A DNA stretch of 64,000 nt from CAVZMI01 sp050011775 (lineage in GTDB: Bacteria; Bacteroidota; Ignavibacteria; UBA10030; CAVZMI01): positions 124,001 through 188,000 of the forward strand of contig JBEKIL010000003.1 of NCBI GenBank assembly GCA_050011775.1. Direction: 5' to 3'. Positions 36,251 to 44,333 of the stretch are shown in pieces. A program made the translations under genes and the position numbers. The notes below the pieces were generated by a model. It saw only the letters and a list, made by a program, of their open reading frames with translations. It was not told the origin of the DNA and made no database searches. Position 1 is the first letter of the stretch. Each line of letters opens with the position of its first letter.

Positions 36251-37060
36251 TTAAAATGACCGTGATTCTACGTTTGATAAGATAATTCCCACCGCTACAC
36301 TCACTGAAAGCGATTCAACATTCCCGCCGGGAATTGTAATGCGATGATCGGCCATCGAGACAAACGCGGGGTGAACCCCTTCCGCTTCGTTCCCGAAAAG
36401 TAATGCGGCATTCGCGGCGAACCGGATCTGCTCGATCGGTTCGGCATTTGCGGTAAGAGATGTGTAAATGATATATCCTTGTTTTTTCAGTGCTTGAATT
36501 GCTGCTGCGAGGTCAACCTCAACGGCAATTGGTATCTTAAACATCCCCCCCATGGTTGCTCTCACCGCTTTCGGATTATAAAGATCGACGCTCTGGCGGC
36601 TGATGAAGACCGCAGCTGCTCCGAACCAGGCACATGTCCTGATGATTGTTCCGAGATTTCCCGGATCGGTGATTCTATCAAGCAAAACAACAGGCGATTC
36701 GGTCAGTCGACGCACCAGAATCTCGGATGGCTCATGATGTTGCGCACAAATCGCTACGATTCCCTGCGATTGTTCTGTAGCTGAGATCGAACCGAACTGT
36801 TTCTGTGAAATCCTGTGATGGGAGATTTCGCGTGCTTTCATGAGACGGAGGAGCTGCTGCTGGCGCTGTTCGCTTGTGCCGAAGTCCGGTGTACACAGAA
36901 CCGATGCGATCTTGATTGGAGATTGAAAGAGCTCTTCACAGAGGCGAACTCCTTCGACTATGTACATCTGTTCCTTCTCACGATATTTTTTTTGTAGGAG
37001 GGAACGATATCGCTTTAGCTCTGCTGCAGTTATTTCATTAGACGAATACCGGTGCTTCAT
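36251..37060 (-). CDS. SpoU/TrmH-family RNA 2'-O-methyltransferase
   Basis: A 269-residue SPOUT enzyme. The N-terminal part (RSLLQKKYREKEQMYIVEG) is the SpoU substrate-binding domain. The knotted domain has the three family motifs: DPGNLGTIIRT (motif 1), LLFGNEAEGV (motif 2) and IPGGNVESLSVSVAVGIIL (motif 3, where Ser replaces the Asn more often found in ESLNVS). It uses S-adenosylmethionine to methylate a ribose in rRNA or tRNA; the exact site cannot be read from sequence. It starts 8 nt after the DUF4412 gene and is co-transcribed with it. Confidence 0.88.
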   Translation of the reverse strand: MKHRYSSNEITAAELKRYRSLLQKKYREKEQMYIVEGVRLCEELFQSPIKIASVLCTPDFGTSEQRQQQLLRLMKAREISHHRISQKQFGSISATEQSQGIVAICAQHHEPSEILVRRLTESPVVLLDRITDPGNLGTIIRTCAWFGAAAVFISRQSVDLYNPKAVRATMGGMFKIPIAVEVDLAAAIQALKKQGYIIYTSLTANAEPIEQIRFAANAALLFGNEAEGVHPAFVSMADHRITIPGGNVESLSVSVAVGIILSNVESRSF

Positions 37061-37068
37061 GAGAATCC

Positions 37069-37770
37069 TTAGCGTTTTTTTTGACCACCGGTTTGACCGG
37101 CCGGCAGATCTTGTTTTTTGTAGCCTGCAGGAACGTTGAATATGGATTCAGGCAGCGATTTTCTCTGAATGGATGTCACTGTCATTTCGGCATTTGTCCC
37201 CTGTGCATTAATAATCGTTTTCATAGGAAAGACTTGCAGTTTATCCAATTCCTTCGACCATTGAGGAACCTTCTGTTTTTGTACCTCGCTCATCGTTTGC
37301 ATTGCTTTACGGAGAAACGTCAATTCTGAGGTTCCCCAGATATCAATCGTGGCTTCACCTTCCTGCAGGATTATCTGCTCGCAGTTGTAACCGAGGATCT
37401 TTTGCTTTTTACCAGTCCTTGTAACCGTCACCATGTTTGTGTCGTGAGGGAAATTCTTCATCATTTCTTCAATCGTTTTTATCGATAATTCCATGTACAC
37501 TTTTGCCTGATCGAGGATTGTAATGACACGGCCTTTGTCGCCCCGAAAAATAATAATCAAAGAACCCATCTGTTCGCCCGGGGCCGTCATAGCACTCCGA
37601 ATTTTTTTCCCCTTGATGGATACTTCCTGTGTTATTGAAAATGGAGTATTCCCTTCTCTTGTTCCGGTCGTCGTTGTTGTGAACGTCCCTTCAAATTGAG
37701 ACCATGCCGGTAGCGAGGAAATAACCAACACCGTTACAATCCAAATTGCTATTTTGTGGTAAGAGTTCAT
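37069..37770 (-). CDS. Exported DUF4412-type protein
   Basis: A 233-residue protein with signal peptide IWIVTVLVISSLPAWSQ. The pattern FEGTFTTTTTG, then QEVSIKGKKIRSAM, IIIFRGDKGRVITILDQ, and ILGYNCEQIILQEGEATIDI matches what I recall of DUF4412, a periplasmic or surface family of unknown function in Bacteroidota and relatives, thought to fold as a LolA/LppX-like half-barrel. The C-terminus is Gly/Gln/Lys-rich. It is transcribed with the TrmH-type gene from a promoter at 37831-37803. Confidence 0.7.
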   Translation of the reverse strand: MNSYHKIAIWIVTVLVISSLPAWSQFEGTFTTTTTGTREGNTPFSITQEVSIKGKKIRSAMTAPGEQMGSLIIIFRGDKGRVITILDQAKVYMELSIKTIEEMMKNFPHDTNMVTVTRTGKKQKILGYNCEQIILQEGEATIDIWGTSELTFLRKAMQTMSEVQKQKVPQWSKELDKLQVFPMKTIINAQGTNAEMTVTSIQRKSLPESIFNVPAGYKKQDLPAGQTGGQKKR

Positions 37771-37802
37771 GTGATTACTTTCCTGTTGAAGAATATGATA
37801 GT

Positions 37803-37831
37803 AACTTACGGAGAGAAGCTAAGAATGTCAA
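37803..37831 (-). promoter_or_regulatory. Promoter of the DUF4412-TrmH pair
   Basis: Minus strand TTGACA (37831-37826), 17 nt, TAAGTT (37808-37803), about 30 nt before the ATG. The -35 is perfect and the -10 weak. Confidence 0.5.
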
Positions 37832-38208
37832 TAAGAATGATAACCAATATTACGGAGCACATTTAAAATTCGTAATTCGAAATTTACATGGTGGCCTCGG
37901 TATGGCTGTAGAAAAAGTGTTCTAACTTGGTCACCCGGCTTTCGAAAGGCACATATTCCGAACGCAAATTTCCCGGGAAGATAAGTCTATGCCGAAAACT
38001 TATGAACCTCGGGCTCTTGAGGAATTCAAGACAGGAAATCGAAAGGAACGCTTCCGGGATTCAATCATTCTATCAGGCTGGCCTGTTACACTGATTACGG
38101 ACGATAATTTATTACCGTTGTTTTTCATGAATCCTATTTATTTTCTTGTTTTAATCGCTTATTCATTCGTATATTTAATGAAGTTATCACAATCAAAAGA
38201 TATCCATT

Positions 38209-38511
38209 ATGGCAAGTACGGCAAAAGAGATATATAATGATATATTAGCCCGCGCAAATCGAGACGGAAGCGGCTTTGGGAATTGGTATGTCGGTACTAC
38301 ATCAGATCCAAACCGACGCCTATTTGAAGAACACAATGTGCAGGAGAAAGACGGATGGTGGATTTATAGAGAAGCCTTATCATATCCTTCTGCACGTAAT
38401 GTCGAACAAGCGTTATTAAATGCTGGATTCGACGGTGGAATCGGCGGAGGTGATATTAACACTAAATATGTTTATGCCTATCGAAAAGTCCTGCACGTTA
38501 CAAATCCATAG
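38209..38511 (+). CDS. Small GIY-YIG-like protein
   Basis: A 100-residue protein. GNWYVGTTSDPNRRLFEEHN has the layout of the GIY-YIG nuclease fold (YVG-x-T-x-DP-x-RR-x-x-EH), and the rest (EQALLNAGFDGGIGGGD, then KYVYAYRK) follows a small family I have seen as a single-domain protein in bacteria and phages. The first GIY half is replaced by GNW and the metal-binding Glu cannot be fixed without an alignment, so activity is uncertain. The Shine-Dalgarno is weak. It stands alone upstream of dnaG, with a ~200-bp gap containing the dnaG promoter. Confidence 0.6.
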   Translation: MASTAKEIYNDILARANRDGSGFGNWYVGTTSDPNRRLFEEHNVQEKDGWWIYREALSYPSARNVEQALLNAGFDGGIGGGDINTKYVYAYRKVLHVTNP

Positions 38512-38677
38512 ATCTATGATAAGCATCTATTTCTTTCCAATTCTTGTCGACTAATATCTCGTAATTAATAAATTCCATTTGGATATTTCGGTTATCTATC
38601 TCTTGGCTTTCAATACCAGAATGTTTGTTGGACACATTTATCATTTTTTTATGGCTCAATATCAATATTAAGGTTCG

Positions 38678-38706
38678 TTGATTCTTCTTTCCGTTTTTCT
38701 TACTAT
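38678..38706 (+). promoter_or_regulatory. Promoter of dnaG, very close to the start codon
   Basis: TTGATT (38678-38683), 17 nt, TACTAT (38701-38706). The ATG at 38718 is only 12 nt after the -10, and a GTG at 38715 is nearer still. No Shine-Dalgarno exists, so the mRNA is leaderless or nearly so. Confidence 0.5.
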
Positions 38707-38717
38707 ATAGCTAAGTG

Positions 38718-40637
38718 ATGAAAATCCCTGAAGATAAAATCGACGAGATACGCAATGCGACCGATATCGTCGAGCTGATCGGTTCTGTGATCTCTTTGAA
38801 AAAAAGAGGAAAGAACTACGTCGGACTCTGCCCGTTTCATCAGGAAAAAACGCCCTCCTTCAATGTCAGTCCCGATCGCCAGATGTATCATTGCTTCGGA
38901 TGCGGAGTCGGCGGGAATGTATTCACATTTATGATGCAGCATGAAAAAGTGTCGTTTGTGGAGGTTGTCAGAGTCCTCGCTGAGCGGGCGGGTATTTCAC
39001 TCCCCACATATCAAAGTGAACAGGCAGAGCAGACCGCGAGCGAAAATGAACAACTCTTTAATATAATGCGTCTGGCCGGACTATTCTTTTATCATAATCT
39101 CACGACGACACCGGAAGGCGAGTTTGCGTTGAACTACTTCCACCAGCGTGGATTCACCGATGAGACAATTCGCAAGTTTGGCCTCGGGTATTCGCTTCAA
39201 TCGTGGGACGGACTTCTCGAGTATATGCAGCAGCAGGGATTCGCGGATAATCAACTCGAAAAAGTCGGACTCCTAAGGCGGCGTGAGGATCTAAGCTATT
39301 ATGATTACTTTCGGGGACGTGCGATGTTCCCTATTTTTTCACCAACAGGACGCGTCATTGCGTTCGGAGCCCGGAAACTGTACGATGATGATAAACTTTC
39401 CAAGTATGTGAATTCTCCCGAAACGCCTATCTATAATAAAAGCCGGGTGCTGTACGGTCTCTATAATGCCCGTGAGGCTGTACGCCGCGAGGAAAATGCA
39501 ATTCTCGTCGAGGGATATGCCGACCTTATCTCGGTATTTCAGGCGGGAATTCTCAATGTAGTCGCATCGAGCGGGACCGCCCTGACCCCCGAACAAATCC
39601 AGCTAATCGGTAGGTACACACGCAATATAACGCTGGTCTATGACGCCGATTCTGCCGGTGCACAGGCAATGATGCGCGGCGTCGATCTGGTGATTGAAAA
39701 CGGACTCGATGTCCGTGTCGCGGAATTACCCGAAGGCGATGACCCGGATACATTCGTTAGAAAAAATAGTGCGGAGGTATTCCGGCAATTAATAAAAAAT
39801 TCAATCTCTTTTATCGAGTTTAAAGCTCGGACGTTCGATCGGCGGGGAAAACTGGCGACTCCCGAGGGGCAGGCCGAGGCAATCCGATCGATCGTCCAGA
39901 CAATTGCAAAAATTCCTGATGAGCTTCGGCGGAATTTTTTTATCAAAGATGTGGCGGAGCGTTACGGGTTGTACGAATCGGTTCTCTACCGTGAACTCGA
40001 GAAGGATCTGCAGTCAGACAGAAGTCGTTCAATGAATGAAACTCGAAGCTCGATTAAGTCCAGAGATCAGGATCCGACTGAAGGACTTCGGGTTCCGGTG
40101 GTCAGCGTTTCGATATCGGATGTCACACCCCGGAAGGAACGCGAAATATCCGTCGCGGAACGCGATCTGGTCAAACTCATGCTCGAAGAACCGAGAACAA
40201 TGATCGAGTTTATTCTCTCTCATGTCTCGGTTGATGAGTTTGAACATCCTCACACTCGAGCGGTTGCACAACTGCTCCTTGATAAATACCGAGCCGGAGA
40301 GATTATCGATCCGCATATGCTGCTTGAAAGCGAGCTGGACGTACCGTTGAAAAACCTTATCACCGATGTCGTTATCAGTAAATACGAAATAAGTCCGGGA
40401 TGGACTGAGCAAAAACCTATTGATGAAGCGGATATCTGGCAGGTGGCACAGTCAGCACTCGTTGCAATGATGAAAAGAAAATATGACATGATGATCGAAG
40501 AAAACCAACGGAAAATGAAAGAAGCTGCCCAGCATGGTGAGGAGGTTTCGGCGTTTGTAACGCGGCATCAGGAATTATTGCTGAAGAGAATGCAGATTGA
40601 AAAGGAAGGATTTCCGGCGAAGAAAGAATCGTTATAA
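38718..40637 (+). CDS. dnaG: DNA primase
   Basis: About 639 residues from ATG 38718 (a GTG lies immediately before it in frame). It makes RNA primers for replication. The CHC2 zinc finger is CPFH (C38, H41) with YHCFGCG (C59, C62). The catalytic core has the primase N-domain (GYSLQSWDGLLEYMQ, YFRGRAMFPIFSPTGRVIAF) and the Toprim motif with LVEGYADLISVFQAG and LVYDADSAGAQA, both carrying the acidic metal ligands. A C-terminal helical DnaB-binding region follows (DLVKLMLEEPRTMIEFI). Full normal length. Confidence 0.95.
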   Translation: MKIPEDKIDEIRNATDIVELIGSVISLKKRGKNYVGLCPFHQEKTPSFNVSPDRQMYHCFGCGVGGNVFTFMMQHEKVSFVEVVRVLAERAGISLPTYQSEQAEQTASENEQLFNIMRLAGLFFYHNLTTTPEGEFALNYFHQRGFTDETIRKFGLGYSLQSWDGLLEYMQQQGFADNQLEKVGLLRRREDLSYYDYFRGRAMFPIFSPTGRVIAFGARKLYDDDKLSKYVNSPETPIYNKSRVLYGLYNAREAVRREENAILVEGYADLISVFQAGILNVVASSGTALTPEQIQLIGRYTRNITLVYDADSAGAQAMMRGVDLVIENGLDVRVAELPEGDDPDTFVRKNSAEVFRQLIKNSISFIEFKARTFDRRGKLATPEGQAEAIRSIVQTIAKIPDELRRNFFIKDVAERYGLYESVLYRELEKDLQSDRSRSMNETRSSIKSRDQDPTEGLRVPVVSVSISDVTPRKEREISVAERDLVKLMLEEPRTMIEFILSHVSVDEFEHPHTRAVAQLLLDKYRAGEIIDPHMLLESELDVPLKNLITDVVISKYEISPGWTEQKPIDEADIWQVAQSALVAMMKRKYDMMIEENQRKMKEAAQHGEEVSAFVTRHQELLLKRMQIEKEGFPAKKESL

Positions 40638-40685
40638 AATCTATTGAGGGTATTGCCATTCTAAAAAAATTGATAAAAAGCTTTG

Positions 40686-40780
40686 AAATTTGATAATTTT
40701 ATAGTGGGAGGAAGTATTCTGATGCACGTCACTGCTTTGAAATAAACTAATTTCTATCTTAAAGTGTCAAATTTGATAAT
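40686..40780 (+). repeat. Separated direct repeat upstream of 40819
   Basis: AAATTTGATAAT occurs twice, at 40686-40697 and 40769-40780, 83 bp apart, in the gap between dnaG and the exported protein gene. The second copy overlaps a possible promoter (TTGATA 40773-40778, 16 nt, TATACG 40795-40800). The pair could be an operator or chance in A/T-rich DNA. Confidence 0.35.
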
Positions 40781-40818
40781 CCGATATCTTTTAATATACG
40801 TCAGAAGGGGGCGATACT

Positions 40819-42798
40819 ATGAAATCAATCCGTTACTATGTTGTGCTTTTTCTGGTAATTGATCTGTTGAGCGTTGTGGTTCTTTTCGCTAAACCGCATC
40901 CAAAAATAGTTTTTATCTCCAAGCCGATAACAATTGCACATGTTGGGGTTTTGTACAGTTATGACGCAGAGGCAAAGAGCTCCGATTCGGCTGAAACTAT
41001 AACGTACAAACTTCTATTCCCACCGACTGGAATGACGATCGACAGTGTGTCGGGACTTATTCAATGGACTCCGGTGCACAAGGGGTATTTTTCTGTCATG
41101 ATTCATGCTCGTGGAGATAGCGGAGGGTCCGGGAATCAATCGTTTGCAATTCGCGTGCTCGACGCCGTCGGAACAATTTCAGGGCAGGTCGTCGATGCCG
41201 TAACGCTACTTCCAATTCCATGTGTAACTGTCCAGCTATTTCCATCCAGCAAGTATACCATTTTAAGCTTCATTGGAATGCCTGTCTTCGGCTATAGTGG
41301 TGTAACCGACGACCTCGGTATGTATTCTATCTCGAATATTGATACCGGAGTGTATTATGCCCAGGCCGTCAAGGGATGGCGAATTTCCTGGACACTATTG
41401 CCCTGGGATCAATATTTACCGGTCTGGTGGAAGAACTCTCCTACTATCATCGGAGCGGATCCAATTAACATCGTTCCCGATTCCACGATGACAATCAATT
41501 TCCAGATGAGAAAAAGAGTAATACCACAGAAGATTACGATATCCGGTACGGTAACCGACAGCAGCGGAAAGCCGATCAAGCATGCATTGGTGATTGTCTC
41601 AAAGGTTAAGCCCGAACCCGATGATCTCGACGAGAATGATGAAGAATCGGCATCTCCGGCTATGCCCGATCTCGGGGAATCGACATGGGGGAGGATCGAA
41701 GACGCGTGTGGAAACGGACTTACAGATTCCAACGGGGTCTATTCGGCACAGGTATTCGCCGGATTCACTTATATTGCGTCGGCATACGCAAAGGGGTATG
41801 TGATTCAATTTTATAATGGGAAAGTCAATGTACTCGAAGCGGATCGATTTACACCTGCCAACGACACTACGGGAATTGATTTTTCGCTGACCCCGGTACC
41901 AAAGGCGACAAGTCTGATTTCGGGTTCGGTACAGGACAGCAACGGGCAGGGGGTTGTCTCACGGTTGATTCTATTCCCGGCACGGAAACCGTACATTGGG
42001 CCGGGCCGGACTGTAAGCACGGACTCGAACGGGAATTTCCAATTTGAAAATCTGTATGATGGGAAATATCTTCTGATGGCGGTTCCTTATAAAGAATATT
42101 TACCCGCGTTCTACAAGAAAGATGCTTTCGGAGTCTGGAATTGGAAAGAAGCCGATACTATTTCGCTTGCCGGACAGGAAACCGGTCTCATTGTTGGTGT
42201 GGTGAAAAAACAAAATCAGGGAGCCGGTTTTGTGCATGGAAGAGTTCGCACAAAAGACGGAAAGCCTGTTGAAGGAGCGATAGTCTATGCAGTACTTCAG
42301 CCGAGCGGGGTGAGGGTAAATTATGCTGTGACGGGGGCCGATGGTTCCTATGATCTTGGCGGACTTCCACCGGCTGACTACACGCTGGTAGCCGATAAAC
42401 CCGAGTTCGTAGCAACAGGGACCGCACAGGCTGCGATTGATTACATCAACGGCGGAGGTGCAGTTGTTCCTGATATCACGTTTGAAGAACTCACGGCGGT
42501 TGAACCCGGTGGTGGATCCGGAAGTGCGATTCCAACGGTAATTGCATTGTATCAGAATTATCCGAATCCATTCAATCCGTCGACGCATATCCGATATGAT
42601 CTCCCTCATGATGCACATGTATTACTGAAGGTGTTTAACATAATCGGCCAGGAAGTGGCGCTTATTCTCGACGGGAATCAAGTAGCGGGAAGCCATACCA
42701 TCGAGTTCGATGCATCACAATTGCCGAGCGGGATATATTTCTGTAGAATGCAGGTTGAGAAATCGGTCATAACAAGAAAAATGATAATAATGAGATAA
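40819..42798 (+). CDS. Secreted multi-domain protein with C-terminal sorting domain
   Basis: A 659-residue protein with a signal segment (YYVVLFLVIDLLSVVVLF) and AAGGGGG ahead of the ATG. An N-terminal putative-Ig module is seen (TYKLLFPPTGMTIDSVSGLI, QWTPVHKGYF), then four carboxypeptidase-regulatory-like sandwiches (GTISGQVVDAVTLLPIPCV, ISGTVTDSSGKPIKHALV, ISGSVQDSNGQGVVSRLI, VHGRVRTKDGKPVEGAIV). The C-terminal sorting domain begins ALYQNYPNPFNPSTHIRYDL and ends in SGIYFCRMQVEKSVITRK. Such proteins are exported across the outer membrane by type IX-type secretion and attached or released. No enzyme motif was seen; a binding or structural role is likely. Confidence 0.8.
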   Translation: MKSIRYYVVLFLVIDLLSVVVLFAKPHPKIVFISKPITIAHVGVLYSYDAEAKSSDSAETITYKLLFPPTGMTIDSVSGLIQWTPVHKGYFSVMIHARGDSGGSGNQSFAIRVLDAVGTISGQVVDAVTLLPIPCVTVQLFPSSKYTILSFIGMPVFGYSGVTDDLGMYSISNIDTGVYYAQAVKGWRISWTLLPWDQYLPVWWKNSPTIIGADPINIVPDSTMTINFQMRKRVIPQKITISGTVTDSSGKPIKHALVIVSKVKPEPDDLDENDEESASPAMPDLGESTWGRIEDACGNGLTDSNGVYSAQVFAGFTYIASAYAKGYVIQFYNGKVNVLEADRFTPANDTTGIDFSLTPVPKATSLISGSVQDSNGQGVVSRLILFPARKPYIGPGRTVSTDSNGNFQFENLYDGKYLLMAVPYKEYLPAFYKKDAFGVWNWKEADTISLAGQETGLIVGVVKKQNQGAGFVHGRVRTKDGKPVEGAIVYAVLQPSGVRVNYAVTGADGSYDLGGLPPADYTLVADKPEFVATGTAQAAIDYINGGGAVVPDITFEELTAVEPGGGSGSAIPTVIALYQNYPNPFNPSTHIRYDLPHDAHVLLKVFNIIGQEVALILDGNQVAGSHTIEFDASQLPSGIYFCRMQVEKSVITRKMIIMR

Positions 42799-42854
42799 AA
42801 AGAAAACATCAATTTTCCCAACGGGTCCGCAACCCTACGGGTCAATTTAATTGT

Positions 42855-42923
42855 CAAATCCCAAGCTGAAGAGGCTGAGCGATATCCGATTCAATAATAT
42901 CAGCTATCAACACTTGGGATTTG
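42855..42923. repeat. Perfect 11-bp inverted repeat (hairpin)
   Basis: CAAATCCCAAG (42855-42865) and CTTGGGATTTG (42913-42923) flank 47 bp that contain an inner AGCTGA/TCAGCT pair. It lies in the 250-bp gap between the sorting-domain protein and dut. No T-tract follows on the plus strand. It may be a processed hairpin or the trace of a small repeat element. Confidence 0.4.
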
Positions 42924-42972
42924 CTATGTAAATATGTAGTAGCAGAATTCATAAAAAACAATGAAGGATATC

Positions 42973-43001
42973 TTGCATTAGAAGTGGACACTCGCTACAT
43001 T
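42973..43001 (+). promoter_or_regulatory. Candidate promoter of dut and the downstream methyltransferase gene
   Basis: TTGCAT (42973-42978), 17 nt, TACATT (42996-43001), about 48 nt before the dut start. Confidence 0.4.
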
Positions 43002-43048
43002 ATCTTCGATAAAATTCATCTGTCATCCATAATCATATTTAATTTCCT

Positions 43049-43510
43049 TTGACAGACCGAATCAAAATCCGTATTGCCCGCGTCTCGCAGTCCCGACGAA
43101 ACCCGGATATCCCGCTTCCAGCCTATGCCACGGAAGGATCGGCGGGAATGGATATTTATGCTGCAGTTGAAAGCGATATCGTTATTCCACCGGGTGAGAC
43201 AGCTCTTATTCCCACGGGTTTTTCCATCGAATTACCTCAAGGGCTCGAAGGACAGATCAGACCCCGGAGTGGACTTTCCATTAAACACGGAATCGGAATT
43301 CTCAATGCTCCCGGCACAATAGATTCCGACTATCGCGGCGAAGTAAAAATCATCCTTACGAATTTTGGGAAACAATCTTTCGTCATTCACCGCGGCGACC
43401 GGATCGCGCAGCTCGTTGTCGCTTCCTATGATCGTGTGGAATGGATAGAAGTTGAGAGACTCGATTCGACCGACCGCGGAGTGGGGGGATTCGGTCATAC
43501 AGGACAGTAA
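43049..43510 (+). CDS. dut: dUTP diphosphatase
   Basis: A 153-residue trimeric dUTPase that hydrolyses dUTP to dUMP, keeping uracil out of DNA. All five motifs are seen: GSAGMDIYA (1), RPRSGLSIKHG (2), GILNAPGTIDSDYRGEV (3), RGDRIAQLVV (4) and the C-terminal RGVGGFGHTG (5). The start is TTG 43049 without a clear Shine-Dalgarno; family alignment requires the chain to begin about here (IKIRIARV before LPAYATEGSAG). The rsmI-type gene follows after 12 nt. Confidence 0.93.
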   Translation: MTDRIKIRIARVSQSRRNPDIPLPAYATEGSAGMDIYAAVESDIVIPPGETALIPTGFSIELPQGLEGQIRPRSGLSIKHGIGILNAPGTIDSDYRGEVKIILTNFGKQSFVIHRGDRIAQLVVASYDRVEWIEVERLDSTDRGVGGFGHTGQ

Positions 43511-43522
43511 GCAGAGGATTGC

Positions 43523-44206
43523 ATGGCGGGAATACTCTATCTCATTCCAACACCTATCGGTAATTGGGAAGATATTACAATCCGTGCGTTACGTCTCTTC
43601 AAAGAAGTCGACCTGATCATATGCGAGGAATTTAAGGAAGGTAAAGCCCTCTTAAGGAAAATCGGATTCGAAAAACCTCTCGAGAATCTAAACGAACACA
43701 ATGTTGTAGAAGCAACGAAAAGAATCATCGGGCATCTTCTTGATGGAAAATCAATAGCCCTGGTCTCTGACAGCGGCACTCCGGTTTTTTCAGATCCGGG
43801 GGCTGAGCTGGTTCAAGCCGCCATTCATCATAACGTTCGCGTTGTTCCCTTACCCGGGGCTTCTTCACTCTTGCCGGCGCTCGTTGGATCAGGATTTTCG
43901 CTTGATTCATTTCTTTTTGTCGGGTGGCTTTCACCTAAAAAGGAAATAAGGAGAAGACAGCTGCTTGCCATCAAGAATGAACGGCGGACGTCAGTGATTA
44001 TGGATACCCCATATCGGTTAAGGGTTGTGATGGATGATATGATGTCGATTCTCGGTCCGTCGCGTGAAGTCTCGATTGCATTTGATTTAACTATGCCCAC
44101 CGAACAATTTCTCCGCGGACCCCTAGGAAAAATCGCCGGCGAAATTACTGCAAAGAAAATGAAAGGCGAATATGTGATCGTTCTTCATGGAGCAAAAGTA
44201 AAATAA
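43523..44206 (+). CDS. RsmI-type rRNA methyltransferase (tetrapyrrole-methylase fold)
   Basis: A 227-residue S-adenosylmethionine-dependent methyltransferase. LYLIPTPIGNWEDITIRAL is the RsmI hallmark start, ALVSDSGTPVFSDPGAELV holds the cofactor loop, and VPLPGASSLLPALVGSGF and LFVGWLSPKK are the family's further blocks. RsmI (286 aa in E. coli) methylates the 2'-O of C1402 in 16S rRNA. This protein is shorter, with a changed segment after CEE and no C-terminal helical extension. It may be a short paralogue rather than true RsmI. It is co-transcribed with dut. Confidence 0.8.
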   Translation: MAGILYLIPTPIGNWEDITIRALRLFKEVDLIICEEFKEGKALLRKIGFEKPLENLNEHNVVEATKRIIGHLLDGKSIALVSDSGTPVFSDPGAELVQAAIHHNVRVVPLPGASSLLPALVGSGFSLDSFLFVGWLSPKKEIRRRQLLAIKNERRTSVIMDTPYRLRVVMDDMMSILGPSREVSIAFDLTMPTEQFLRGPLGKIAGEITAKKMKGEYVIVLHGAKVK

Positions 44207-44271
44207 TATTTGTTAGTAAGATGTGGTTCGGGTATCTTCGGAAAAATAGACATAATTAAAGATTACATTCC

Positions 44272-44300
44272 TTGCTGTTCGCAAAGAAGTTATCTATATT
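44272..44300 (+). promoter_or_regulatory. Promoter of the thioredoxin-fold gene
   Basis: TTGCTG (44272-44277), 17 nt, TATATT (44295-44300). Transcription would begin near 44307, which rules out the TTG at 44301 as start and supports ATG 44334. Confidence 0.6.
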
Positions 44301-44333
44301 TTGTTAGAAGGGTATCATTTCATAAGGAAAGCC

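Noticed and set aside
37989..38237. An 82-codon plus-strand frame ahead of the GIY-YIG-like gene
   Set aside because: No ribosome site, no recognisable domain, and it overlaps the start of a better supported gene by 29 nt.
43049..43077. TTGACA - 17 nt - TATTGC at the dut start looks like a promoter
   Set aside because: The TTGACA is the first two codons of dut, and the family alignment needs the protein to start there. The -10 is poor.
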